Assembly (NCBI GenBank): GCA_963720645.1
Contig: CAVRFX010000021.1
Coordinates: 62,001-126,000, forward strand
Reading direction: 5' to 3'
From: RYN-230 sp963720645
GTDB lineage: Bacteria > Actinomycetota > Actinomycetes > Streptosporangiales > Streptosporangiaceae
Length of the DNA stretch: 64,000 nucleotides
Of the stretch, positions 27,304 through 36,309 are shown one piece after another. The position numbers and the translations under genes were made by a program. Position 1 is the first letter of the stretch. Each line of letters begins with the position of its first letter. Below the pieces are notes generated by a model. The model did no database searches and was not told the DNA's origin. It worked only from the letters and a program-made list of their open reading frames with translations.

Positions 27304-28545
27304 TCAGGTGCGCCGGTAGGTGTCACCGACCGCCTGCGCGTACAACTGCGCCTGGGACAGCGTGGTCGCTACCGATTGCTGGCCGGCGATGGCCGCGCTG
27401 AGCTGCTCGCTGACGTTCGTGCCCAGATCCTGGAACTCCGGGATGTCCAGGAACTGGACCCCCGTGTAGGGCACCGGCTTGAGCGTCGGGTGCGCCGAGT
27501 TGGTGGCGTTGATGGACTGCAGGGTCAGCGGGCCGTAGACCGCGGAGAGCTTCTTATACTGCGGTATCTGGTAGCTGGAGAAGCGGCTCCCCGGCGGCAC
27601 ATGCGACCAGCCCAGCTTGCTGCCCACTGTCCTGATGTAGGACTTCGAGGTCATCCAGGCGACGAAGTCCCAGGCCGCCTGCTTGTGCGGGCAGGTGGAG
27701 GGGATGGCCAGCGACCAGGTGTACAGCCAGCCGGACGGGCGGCCATCCTGGGTCGGGGCCCAGGCGTATCCATTACGGCCCGCCACCTTGCTGCTCTGCG
27801 GGTCCTCGATGACGCCGACCGCGGAGGTCGCGTCGTACCACATGGCGGCGTCCCCCTGGCCGTACAGGGTGGCGCATTCGGAGAAGCCCGCCTCGGGGGC
27901 GCCCGGCTCGCCGTATTTCTGCAGCATCGACACGTAGGTGCTGACCGCGCGGGTCACCTCGGGGCTGGTCAGCTGGGCCTGCCAGGCTGGGTTGAACCAG
28001 CGGCCGCCGAACGAGTTGATCACCGTGTCCGCCGGGGCCAGGTTCTCCCCCCATCCGGGGTCACCGCGCAGGCAGATGCCCGTCCGTCCCTTCCTGGGGT
28101 TATGCATCTGCGCGGCGATCTTCTGCACCTGGGTCCAGGTGGGCCGGGCCGGCATCTTGATGCCCGCCTTGGCCATCAGGTCCTTGCGGTACATGAGGAA
28201 CGAGGATTCGCCGTAGAACGGCACCGAGTACAGGTCCCCCTTGTGCGACAAGGTGGCCCGCAGCTGGGGCAGGAAGTCGTTCGCGTCGTAGCCGGGGGTG
28301 GCGTTGATGTACGGCTGCAGGTTGGTCAGCCAGCCGTTGGCGGACCACATCGGCGTCTCGTAATTGCTGATCATCACGACGTCGAACTCGCCGCCCTGGG
28401 TGGACACGTCCGCGGTGATCTTGGCCCGGGCCTCGTTTTCCGGCAGCGAGATGAAGGACAGGTGGATGCCCGGGTGCTCGCTCTCGAACAGGTGCGACAG
28501 GCTGATCGCGTCCTGCATCTGCGAGTTGGACACGATCGCGACGGC
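27304..28545 (-). pseudogene. Polyol/sugar ABC solute-binding protein lacking its 5' end
   Basis: From about 28545 downward the frame is a family-1 solute-binding protein, close in wording to the SmoE group: VAIVSNSQMQDAISLSHLFE, GGEFDVVMISNYETPMWSAN, GESSFLMYRKDLMAKAG, and the C-terminal EQLSAAIAGQQSV. The normal start, the lipoprotein or Sec signal and about 30-40 residues are missing. Upstream, the frame runs into the antisense of a SorC-type regulator without a spacer, so there is also no promoter or ribosome site. Without a signal the protein could not reach the outside, and the transporter would lack its receptor. Confidence 0.85.
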
Positions 28546-29139
28546 CTGTCCTGGGCGCGGTCGCTGAGCGGGCTGGCCGCCGCGCTGACCCGGATGCCGC
28601 CCTGCCCGATCGTCCAGCTGACCGGCGCGGTCCCGCCGCCGGACGGCCGGGACCTGCTCGACCTGGTGCGCTCCGTGGCCCGGATCGGCGGCGGTACCGC
28701 GCACGTCTTCTACGCGCCGATGATCCTTGACGATGCCGAGACGGCGGCCGCCATCCGCAGGCAGGCTGACGTCGCCGACGCGCTGGCGCTGGTCTCGTCA
28801 GTGACGATCGCGATGGTCGCGATCGGTGCCTGGGCGCCCGCGCTGTCCACCATCTACGATGCGTGCAGCCCGGCGGAGCGGGCGGACATCGCCGGGCTCG
28901 GGGTGATCGCTGAAATGGCCGGGGTCTTCCTGGGGAAGGACGGGCGTCCGGTGCCGACGGGGCTGGACAGCCGCATGATCGTGACCCCCGGGCACGTGCT
29001 GGCCAAGATCCCGTCCGTCATCGCGGTCGCCTACGGGGTCTCCAAGAGCGCCGCGGTTCACGCGGCGATCCGCGGCGGGATGATTCACGGCCTGGTCACG
29101 CACACCAGTATGGCCCGTGCCCTGCTCGGCAAGGCTTAA
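28543..29139 (+). pseudogene. SorC/DeoR-type sugar regulator, C-terminal domain only
   Basis: From about 28543 the plus strand reads GLSWARSLSGLAAALTRMPP, VVQLTGAVP-like PIVQLTGAVPPPDG, AHVFYAPMILDDAETAA and SRMIVTPGHVLAKIPSVIAV, which is the effector-binding domain of SorC-family regulators up to its natural end. The N-terminal helix-turn-helix and the first part of the ligand domain, roughly 100-120 residues, are missing. The fragment begins exactly where the divergent solute-binding protein loses its 5' end. Such regulators usually sense a phosphorylated or free polyol and control the neighbouring transporter operon. Confidence 0.85.
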
Positions 29140-29276
29140 CCTCGGGCGCAGATTCCGGGCGGACCCGAACGCAGGAAATTGCCGCCTGCGCCTTAGCCGG
29201 GGAAATCAGGCGCCGGAGCTGGGACCGCGGCCATGATATGACGATCACGGTAACAAGCATGAACGGAGGCCAGTGA

Positions 29277-30185
29277 ATGACCCGGGTGCCAGAATCTGCC
29301 GCACGTCATTACGGCAAGGTTTTTGATGAGATCGCGGCTGAGTACGATCGCCACCGCCCGGCTTACCCTGACGAACTCGTCAACCAGGCTTGCCGGGTCG
29401 CCGGGATCGGGAGTGGTGATCATGTGCTTGAGGTCGGGTGCGGAAGCGGCCAGCTGACGCGCGGCCTTGCCGCCCGGGGCCTGCACATCACGGCACTCGA
29501 ACCCGGCCAGAGCCTCATGGCGCTGGCCAGGCAGAACCTGGAAGGTGCCGGCCAGGTGGAATTTGTGAACGCTCGGTTTGAGGATGCCTTGCTTCCCGGC
29601 GGCCAGTTTCAGGCCGTGTTCTCCGCGTCCGCGTTTCACTGGGTTGACCCTGAGGTTAGCTGGCGGAAGGCCGCTGACGTGCTTGTTCCCGGCGGAACGC
29701 TCGCCCTCGTGCAATATTTCGGACTTGAGGAGCCGCGTAGCCAGCAAGATCAGGAAGCAGTTCTCGCTGCCATGGGAAAGGTCGCCCCGGACATTGCCGC
29801 TCATTGGCCGGCCTACCGGGATCTCGACGCCACGCTCGCCGGGGTGGAGCAACGCCGGGGCAACATCTCAGAGGTATGGGCCTGGCTCGGCAGCTACGAC
29901 CTGGGGCACGATTATGCCGCCCGCCTGTTCGGTGATGTTCAGGTGGCCGTCATGCCGAAGCTCATCGAGCACACTCCTGATGAGCTCAATGCTCTCGTCC
30001 GGACGATGTCGTTTTACGCCCGGCTTTCAGCGGGCCAACGTCAAGCCCTTGAGCGTGAATACCAGGCCATTTACGAACGACTCGGGCGGCCGATTCGCGC
30101 AAGCACGGTCGCGGCTCTCGTCACGGCACAGCGCAGCACGGCGGGAGATGACCACCGCGCATCGCCTCAGGGCACGCCGCACTGA
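29277..30185 (+). CDS. Class I SAM-dependent methyltransferase
   Basis: A 302-residue enzyme. Motif I LEVGCGSGQLTRGLA (near residues 50-64) and the acidic strand end ITALEPG bind SAM; FSASAFHWVDP and VLVPGGTLALV follow in the usual order. The N-terminal phrase YDRHRPAYPDELV and the C-terminal part resemble UbiE/trans-aconitate-type methyltransferases of unknown substrate. GGAGG stands seven bases before the ATG at 29277. The AT content is slightly higher than in its neighbours. It stands alone between the SorC fragment and a convergent gene. Confidence 0.9.
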   Translation: MTRVPESAARHYGKVFDEIAAEYDRHRPAYPDELVNQACRVAGIGSGDHVLEVGCGSGQLTRGLAARGLHITALEPGQSLMALARQNLEGAGQVEFVNARFEDALLPGGQFQAVFSASAFHWVDPEVSWRKAADVLVPGGTLALVQYFGLEEPRSQQDQEAVLAAMGKVAPDIAAHWPAYRDLDATLAGVEQRRGNISEVWAWLGSYDLGHDYAARLFGDVQVAVMPKLIEHTPDELNALVRTMSFYARLSAGQRQALEREYQAIYERLGRPIRASTVAALVTAQRSTAGDDHRASPQGTPH

Positions 30186-30273
30186 TTTCATCCCCGGCAG
30201 GCTCCTGGCCCCCGCACGCGCCGCCGGGTCACGAGTATGGGCTGCCGGCGCCTGCGGGCGGGCTGGAAAGTCC

Positions 30274-31000
30274 TCACGCAAGACGGTCGTCCGGAACCCG
30301 CAGGGCATTGAGAGACGACTCAAGAGCCGACAGCCGGGAAGGGAGGGCCCCGCCCTGCCGTGAGCTGGCGCCCCCCGGGGAACGCTGGTCGTCCACAACG
30401 TCACGGACAGCCCGCAGCGAGAGAATGGCATTCTCCACCTGAACCCGGCGGTGCTCAGTGGGTGCGGTCTCACGCATCGCGAACAACGCCTCGGTGAGGT
30501 CATCCGCGCGGCGCTGGAGGTCAGCCCAGTGGATGCTGGCCGCCTCGGCGGACAGGCCCTGCCGTTCGGCCGCGCGCACCGCACTGTCGAAGGCCGCGCC
30601 CTTGGCATACGCATCGACGGCCCTCGAATGCCAGCCGGCCGCCGCGCCAGAGGGGCGGGCACGTGCAGGAGAGCGCGTAGCCAGCAGGATTATGCCGAGG
30701 AGGACGAGGGCGCCGAGGACGACCCACAACCAGGTGAGGTTGAAGTTGAAGCCGCTGGACGAGCTTCGGCGTGGGCTCGCCGTGCTCGGTGCGGGGTGGC
30801 CGTGGCGGTGCTCGGCGCGGCCGTGGGCTGGCGTGGGCGGTCGGTGTTGATGAGGGCTGGGCGGTGGGCGCCGCCGGCGTGCCTGCGCTGGGCGAGGAGG
30901 TGGTGACCGCGCCGCGGGCGCTCTGCGCGCAGGCGGCCACGAGGCATCCGGCCAGCAGGAGTACGGCCGCCAGCAGCACGCTCTGCACGAGGCGTCGCAT
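30274..31000 (-). pseudogene. Signal-peptide protein with a C-terminal membrane anchor, frameshifted in the linker
   Basis: The 5' half (from ATG 31000) reads MRRLVQSVLLAAVLLLAGCL, a lipoprotein-like signal with CLVAAC, then a Ser/Thr/Pro/Ala-rich stretch. The 3' half is in another frame: FNFNLTWLWVVLGALVLLGI, a membrane helix, then an about 130-residue helical domain (GAAFDSAVRAAERQGLSAEA, ALFAMRETAPTEHRRVQV). Both halves have codon use typical of real genes here, and the frame change falls between about 30870 and 30760 in the low-complexity linker. I do not recognise the family. Either a one-base indel broke it or the sequence has an error. Confidence 0.6.
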
Positions 31001-31178
31001 CCCCGATGCTTCCATGCCTTGATCCTGGCGGAATCCGTGCCTGAGCGCCACACCCCGGCGTCGATGACGGGCGGAGCTGACCGCCTGGTCGCGGGCCTCC
31101 CGCAGCGCTGGCCGGTACCGGCTGCCGACCCTGAGGGCTCCGTAGCCTGCTTCGCCCGGCCGCCGGTTCGCCGCTTGA

Positions 31179-31252
31179 CTTTACGTCATAAAGTTCTCGG
31201 CTCAGCCTCTTGACTTTGCGCCGTAAAGCAGGATGTACTTTATGGCATAGAG
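31179..31252. promoter_or_regulatory. Three operator copies, consensus CTTTAYGNCRTARAG
   Basis: Three 15-bp near-palindromes lie in front of the membrane protein/winged-helix pair: CTTTACGTCATAAAG (31179-31193), CTTTGCGCCGTAAAG (31214-31228) and CTTTATGGCATAGAG (31238-31252). Two are preceded by TTGA, giving TTGACTTT. The last ends 18 bases before the ATG at 31271. Repression by the product of the second gene is the simplest reading. Confidence 0.65.
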
Positions 31253-31270
31253 TCAATCGAGGGAAACACC

Positions 31271-31933
31271 ATGAACCCTGCACCTGACACCACCGCCGCC
31301 GGGAACGGCGGGAACTTCGACCCCCGGCAGGCCGCCGCCCTGCTGGACCAGACCACCCAGCAGGCACGCCGCCAGCTGGAGCCCGCCCAGCCGTGGCTCC
31401 TGGTGATCAGGGCGGTCGTGGCCCTGGCCGTCTTCGGCGCGGTCTGGCTGAACGTGCGCGGGCAGCACCCCTACCAGCACCCGACCGCCGCCATCATCCC
31501 CGTCGTGGTCGCTTTCGGGCTGCTCAACCTGATCGCGACAGTCACGGTGGCCCGCCGGGCGACCGCCGGGCTGAGCGGGAAAACCCGGCTGCGCCCGGCC
31601 GAGATCGCCGTCCTGGCGGTGATATGGATCGGCGTATACGCGGCCCTGGTACCGATGGCTGTCGCCGGCGTGAGCAACGCGGTCGTCTGGGGTCTGTACC
31701 CGGTCACGGTGCCGCTGATTGCCGCCGGGCTGGCCTGGGCGGGCATCACGGCGTCACGGGCTGACTGGCTCAATTGCGGTATCGGGCTCGCCGTCGCCGT
31801 CACCGGCGCCGTCGCCCTGTCCGCGGGACCGGCCGGGGCGTGGGCGGTCGCCGGCGTCGGCCTGTGCCTCACCCTCCTGGGCCACGCCGCCGTCATCGTC
31901 TGGCGACAGCGCCGCAGCGTCGTCCGGCCATGA
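31271..31933 (+). CDS. Membrane protein of unknown function (six helices)
   Basis: A 220-residue protein. A soluble N-terminus of about 45 residues contains AAALLDQTTQQARRQLEPAQ, then about six hydrophobic helices follow (for example WLLVIRAVVALAVFGAVWL and AIIPVVVAFGLLNLIATVTV). It lacks charged catalytic motifs that I know. GAGGGAAA precedes the ATG at 31271. The stop overlaps the start of the winged-helix regulator (ATGA). Pairs of this kind are found in actinobacteria, where the small regulator is thought to control the membrane protein. Confidence 0.8.
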   Translation: MNPAPDTTAAGNGGNFDPRQAAALLDQTTQQARRQLEPAQPWLLVIRAVVALAVFGAVWLNVRGQHPYQHPTAAIIPVVVAFGLLNLIATVTVARRATAGLSGKTRLRPAEIAVLAVIWIGVYAALVPMAVAGVSNAVVWGLYPVTVPLIAAGLAWAGITASRADWLNCGIGLAVAVTGAVALSAGPAGAWAVAGVGLCLTLLGHAAVIVWRQRRSVVRP

Positions 31934-32229
31934 CCACCGACGAGCTCGACCCGCTGATCCATGTCCCGACCCGGCTGAAGATAGTCGCGACGCTGGCGGC
32001 ACTGCCCGACGGTGACACGCTGTCCTTCACCCGCCTGCAGGACATGATCGGCCTCACCCCCGGCAACCTGATCATCCACCTGCGCAAGCTCGAAGAAGCC
32101 GACTACCTCACTAGCGAGAAGACCGGCAACGGGTCTGCGTCCAGAACCACGGTGGCCCTCACCGGCCACGGCCGCGCGGCACTCGACAGCTACACCCAGG
32201 CGCTGCGCGACCTGCTCGGCGGCCTGTAA
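31930..32229 (+). CDS. Winged-helix transcriptional regulator (MarR/ArsR-like, 99 residues)
   Basis: A compact winged-helix protein: HVPTRLKIVATLAALPDGDT gives helix 1, TFTRLQ-like FTRLQDMIGLTPGNLIIHLR the recognition helix, and SASRTTVALTGHGRAALDSY the wing and dimer helix. It matches the short HTH_34/PadR-like regulators that stand next to small membrane proteins. It starts in the stop of the membrane protein gene and is therefore coupled to it. The three CTTTA-type palindromes upstream of the pair are good candidates for its own operators. Confidence 0.88.
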   Translation: MTTDELDPLIHVPTRLKIVATLAALPDGDTLSFTRLQDMIGLTPGNLIIHLRKLEEADYLTSEKTGNGSASRTTVALTGHGRAALDSYTQALRDLLGGL

Positions 32230-32316
32230 CTGGCCGGGCCGGTCACGGGCACCGGCGCACCCGAACCGTGGCCAGCGACCAGGCCGGCCTCCTGGCCGGG
32301 CGCGAGCGCGGAGCGG

Positions 32317-33671
32317 TCAGAGGATGTTCCCGAGCCAGTCGAAGATCACCTGGTTACGGCGCTGGGGTGCCATCGGGGCACAGTGGAACTGGCACCCCGC
32401 GGCTGCGGTGAACATGTGCAGGGACTTGGTGCACCGGAGCAACTTCTCGACCTCGGCGCCCTGGCCAGGGAAACTCGGGTCCCCCTGGTAGGCGGTAACC
32501 AGGGTTGGCGTGGTGATTTTCGGCAGGTAGGCCGCGGTGCCGTAGCGGACCAGGGACCGGATCAGCGCGGAGAAGGTCGGCTGGAGGAAGGGGTAGGTGG
32601 ATTTTGTGAAGAGGAACTGGATGCTGACCGGGAGTTTCCGGAAGATCTTCGCCCATTCCGCGTCGGCCTCGGCTCCGTGGCCGGACAGGGCCAGGGTAAC
32701 CAGTTGCTTCGGCAGGTTGAACGCGGTCAGGAAGTCCGACACGCCAGGATCCAGGACCAGCGCCGCGAGCCGGTGCTCGAAGGCCGCGGCCCGGGCGCAC
32801 AGCGCACCGCCCTGGCTCCAGCCGATCAGCGCGATGCGGCCGGGGTTGACGTCCTGGCGGGCCTGCAGGTAATCGACGATCGGGGTGATGACCGCTTCCC
32901 AGTCGGGGCGGAACGGTATCCCCCGCAGGAAGAGCATGGAGCCCTGACCGGGACCCTCGAAGATGAGCGCGTTGTACCCCAGCGCCACCGCCTCGGCGGC
33001 GCCGTAGACGTACAGGCCGATGTTCTGCGCGTCATTGCCGTTGTTGAGGATGATGGTGGGCCGCCTGCTCCGCGGCCGGCACCCGGGGGACACAGCAGCC
33101 AGCCCGGCATGCTGGTGCGCCCATAGGGAATCTGGACCCGCTCCGCGGCTGGCTCGAGCAGTCCCGCGGCCAGAACCCAGTTGTCGTTCATCGCCCGGTA
33201 GGCCGTCGCCGGCGACCGCCGCGGATGACTGGTGCCGATCGCGAAGTAGAGCGGGTTGGCCAGGTAACTGGCCGCGCGCAGGAAGGCCCCGCGGGCGGCG
33301 GGGTGGTTCCGGCGGCCCAGGGCTTCCTGGGCGAACCCGCTGACCAGCAGTCCCATGGAGCGGAAGGAGCTGTAGTAGGCGTCGTAGGTGTTGCCGCCCC
33401 GGTGCACGCCGTTGAAGGCGGTGGCCGCCTCGCCATAATCAGCGGCCCCGTATCCCGCCGCTCCGACAGTGAACAGCGCCTGGAGGTTCATGCTCGGATC
33501 GGTAAAGAAGGCGAGCGGATCCGTGCTACCAGGGGGCTTGCGGGACGCGGCGGCCGCGGGAAGGAGGGGCCCGGCCGCCGCCAGCCCGGCACCGAGCGTG
33601 GCTCCCGAGGCCAGTACCGCTCTCCGGGCGATGTTCGATCGTCCCCCTGTGCCGGTGGCTGGCGTGGTCAT
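32317..33671 (-). pseudogene. Tat-exported alpha/beta hydrolase (dipeptidyl-peptidase-like), one frameshift
   Basis: From the ATG at 33671 (GGAGAAAAC upstream) the frame gives a Tat-like signal, SNIARRAVLASGATLGAGLA, then a helical domain and SMPGWLLCPPGAGRG. Near 33060-33085 the reading moves to another frame: RPTIILNNGNDAQNIGLYVY, the nucleophile GWSQGGALCARA, and the C-terminal core to a stop at 32317. A single inserted or lost base explains this. Joined, the protein has about 450 residues and resembles the FrsA/acyl-peptide hydrolase-like enzymes with an N-terminal lid domain. The natural substrate is unknown. A sequence error cannot be excluded. Confidence 0.75.
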
Positions 33672-33846
33672 GTTTTCTCCGGTCTCTCGGCCTGCACGGT
33701 GCGGGTGCCCAGGCGATTCAGTTACATTAAGCAATCTTCTAACTACCCAAAGTTATTATGACGCCGTGCCGGGAGCGGCGCGGATCGTCCGGGCTTCGCC
33801 ATCTAGATCGCTAACCGGGAAAAGCGGCACAGGCTAGGGTGGGGCC

Positions 33847-34047
33847 ATGGCCACCCTGGAGGAACTGGAGCGCCGCGTCGAGCAGCTAGAAGAGCAGGTC
33901 GAGCACGCGATTCCAGCCAAGATCGACGCCGTGGCCTACTTGCTCAGCGTCGTGCACGAAGAGACCCGTGCCATCCGCCAGACCCTGGATGCGCACGGCC
34001 AGATGCTGCAGGAGATTCTCGGCCGGCTCCCTGGCCGCGAAGGCTGA
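33847..34047 (+). CDS. Small coiled-coil protein
   Basis: A 66-residue protein with a strong heptad pattern: LEELERRVEQLEEQVEHA, then a short break and HEETRAIRQTLDAHGQMLQE. It has no membrane helix. A weak GGTGGGG site precedes the ATG at 33847. Small actinobacterial coiled-coil proteins of this kind are common and mostly unstudied; some form oligomers or partner with neighbours. No partner is obvious here. Confidence 0.6.
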   Translation: MATLEELERRVEQLEEQVEHAIPAKIDAVAYLLSVVHEETRAIRQTLDAHGQMLQEILGRLPGREG

Positions 34048-34272
34048 TCCCGTCCTCCCCAGGCGTCCCTGCTTAGCGAACCGTTCCGGTACCTGCCAGC
34101 CAGGCGCCGGGCCCAACCTGGATGTATCAGGCGACCCGGCGATCCCTCTTTCCTTCAAAAGGCTTGCTGCGGCCCGGGGACAGAGGGCTGCCGGGGCCGG
34201 CCAGCTGGGGGGTGTGCCGCCAGGTGCCCGTCCGGCGCGCCGCGGCGGGCATTGACCGAACGGGGGATAGCA

Positions 34273-34860
34273 GTGGATGCCGCCGCGATTTTCATGGACT
34301 GCCCGGAGTATATGGATGAGCATGGCGCCGTGAGGTGCGGGCTTCCGGCTGAGGTGATTGACCGCTATGCCGTCTCGTCATCCGATGGGCCGCTGGAAAG
34401 CGCCAGGATCCGTTGCCCGAGGGGGCACTGGTTTAACGGCCCCATAGAGTCGCTGACCTGGGATAAGCCCACGAGCGCAACCGTTATGCCTGGAGTCGGC
34501 CGGCCAGAAGCAGGAGGCCGCCTCGCGGCCGGCACGGAAAACGGCCGATTAGCTGTTCGGCTTTCCCGAGCGGCGGGACTGGCTACTTGCCGCCGGATTC
34601 ACGGCAAACCTAATTTAGGGTTACCTAAGCGGACCCCTGGCCTGGCTGTCAAGGGTGCGCCGCCGGAACCTCGGCGGGGCAGATGTGCCCGGCCGTGGCG
34701 AGGTGGCTCATCCCGGGCGCGCACCCGGTGCCACGACCTCCCGCTGGAAATTAATATCGTGGTACGATACATACTCAGCTGCGCCTGCCTCATCCCGCGC
34801 CGCGCGAGAGGGCATCCGCACGCGGCACTCCAGGCAGTTCCCCAGCGGACCACGGGGGTG
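34273..34860 (+). CDS. Conserved small Cys/His protein (MDCPEY type), 3' end unclear
   Basis: From a GTG at 34273 the frame reads into MDCPEYMDEHGAVRCGLPAE, then VIDRYAVSSSDGPLESARIR and CPRGHWFNGPIESLTWDK. This Cys-rich start is one I know from small actinobacterial proteins of unknown function and may hold a metal. After about 65 codons the translation loses its character (34470-34860), yet no stop occurs in this frame until 35179-35181, inside the following EF-Tu-like gene. The real 3' end may have been lost, or the chance-open frame simply continues. The end given is only the limit before the next gene. Confidence 0.5.
34755..34769. promoter_or_regulatory. Palindrome TATCGT-ggt-ACGATA
   Basis: A perfect 6-bp-arm inverted repeat in an AT-rich patch about 100 bases before the EF-Tu-like small gene. 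The patch (34745-34780) looks like a promoter, which argues that the open frame running through it is not coding. Confidence 0.5.
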
Positions 34861-34869
34861 AGGATGATG

Positions 34870-35181
34870 ATGTACAAATTCCAGGCGCTGCTCAGTCTGG
34901 ACCCTCCCGGCAGGCCGGGGTCGGTTCGGCTGCCACCAGGCCAGACACGGCGCATAGTCCTGCGGGGCCAGCATCACCAGACCCATGGCAGCCAGGTATT
35001 CAGCGCCCTGGCCACGAATAACGGCGAAGGCTCGCCGTGGATTGACGACCATCACCTCATCGTGAGCATCGTCCTCTACGGTAATGACTTCCGTGAGTAC
35101 CTCGATATCGGCGATCGCTTTGCCCTCTGGCTAGGCGACGGCACGTGCCGCGGAATCGTGACCCGGCGCCTTTTCGTGTGA
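34870..35181 (+). CDS. Small EF-Tu C-terminal-like domain protein
   Basis: About 103 residues: FQALLSLDPPGRPGSVRLPP, then SPWIDDHHLIVSIVLYGNDF and DIGDRFALWLGDGTCRGIVT with the ending RRLFV. The pattern resembles the beta-barrel third domain of elongation factor Tu as found in stand-alone small actinobacterial proteins; there is no GTPase domain. Three ATG codons follow each other at 34864, 34867 and 34870 after GGTGAGG, and the last has the best spacing. Its role is unknown. The frame is open upstream into the MDCPEY-type gene. Confidence 0.65.
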   Translation: MYKFQALLSLDPPGRPGSVRLPPGQTRRIVLRGQHHQTHGSQVFSALATNNGEGSPWIDDHHLIVSIVLYGNDFREYLDIGDRFALWLGDGTCRGIVTRRLFV

Positions 35182-35377
35182 CTCAAGGCCCGCTGCGGCA
35201 CGTACCCCGCCTCACGGGGAGCGGTGTGCCGATGGCGTGGCTGTTGCCTGGGTGATCCGCCGAGCGTATGTTCAGAGAGCAGTTGTTCTGATCGCCGGGG
35301 CACCGCTGTACGTCGGGCGGTCTGGGGACGTCGCTCCAGACCTTGGTGGCGTGGTTTGAGTTACCGAGGACGAACCT

Positions 35378-36292
35378 ATGAGCGTCCCTGACGGGCCGTG
35401 CGTACCCGCGAAGCCGCTGACCCGGCTGGTGGAACTGCCCGGCCGCGGGACGACGCGGGTCTGGGAATGCGCTGGGCCGCCGGGCGCGGGAACCCTGATG
35501 CTTATCCACGGGGTGGCGGGCACCGCCGAGCTGAACTGGGGGAAGGTCTTCGCGCCGCTCGGACGGCATTTCCGGGTCGTCGCCGCCGACCTGCGCGGGC
35601 ATGGTGACGGGATCCCCCTGCGTTCCCGGTTCCGGCTGGAGGATTGCGCTGACGATGTCGCCGCGCTGGCAGGTGTCCTCGGCATCCCCCGGTTTGCTGC
35701 CGTGGGCTATTCCATGGGCGGCATGGTGGCCCAGCTCCTGTACCGGCGGCATGCGTCGCTGCTGTCAGGCCTGGTGCTGTGCTCCACCGCCAGCAACGTC
35801 CGCGGATCACCGGCGGAACAGATGGCCGCGCTCGCCGTACCGGCGATGGCCGCCGCCCTCCAGTGGAACCCGATGCTGCATATGCTGAGTGCCGACTTCT
35901 TCGGCCTGGCGCTGCTGGGCCCCGTTGACGATCCGGCGACAGCGAGGTGGGCCCGCGCCCAGCTGAGCCGGACCACTCTGGCTACCACCATCTCGGCCAT
36001 GCACGCCGTCTACGGGTTCACGTCCGAGCGCTGGATCAGCCAGGTGGACGTGCCGGCCGCCGTGGTCATCACGGCCCAGGACAGCGTCGTGCCCCCAGGC
36101 CGCCAGCTTGAACTGGCCCGGGCGATCCCCGGCGCAACGGTTCACCGCGTGGACGCCGGTCACGGAGCATGCATCAACGCGCCGCACTCATTCGCCCGTG
36201 TGTTGCTCGAGGCCTGCTGGTCGGCAGGGCCAGCCCGAGGCAGCACGCCGCACCCACCGGCCGCCAGCGCCTGCGCCCACCAGGCACCCTGA
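35378..36292 (+). CDS. Alpha/beta-fold hydrolase
   Basis: A 304-residue protein. LMLIHGVAGTAELNWGKVF gives the oxyanion HG, VVAADLRGHGDG strand 4, GYSMGGMVAQLLYRR the nucleophile elbow, ITAQDSVVPPGRQ the Asp and VDAGHGACINAPH the His. All triad members are in place. It resembles esterase or peroxidase-like hydrolases; the substrate is not predictable. GAGGACGAACCT precedes the ATG at 35378. The C-terminal 25 residues are Pro/Ala-rich. It is convergent with a methyltransferase only 18 bases away. Confidence 0.9.
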   Translation: MSVPDGPCVPAKPLTRLVELPGRGTTRVWECAGPPGAGTLMLIHGVAGTAELNWGKVFAPLGRHFRVVAADLRGHGDGIPLRSRFRLEDCADDVAALAGVLGIPRFAAVGYSMGGMVAQLLYRRHASLLSGLVLCSTASNVRGSPAEQMAALAVPAMAAALQWNPMLHMLSADFFGLALLGPVDDPATARWARAQLSRTTLATTISAMHAVYGFTSERWISQVDVPAAVVITAQDSVVPPGRQLELARAIPGATVHRVDAGHGACINAPHSFARVLLEACWSAGPARGSTPHPPAASACAHQAP

Positions 36293-36309
36293 ACCCAGCG
36301 GGTCCACGG

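Noticed and set aside
27040..28542. Upstream part of the long plus-strand frame that ends in the SorC fragment
   Set aside because: It is antisense to the solute-binding protein; only the part after about 28543 has SorC homology.
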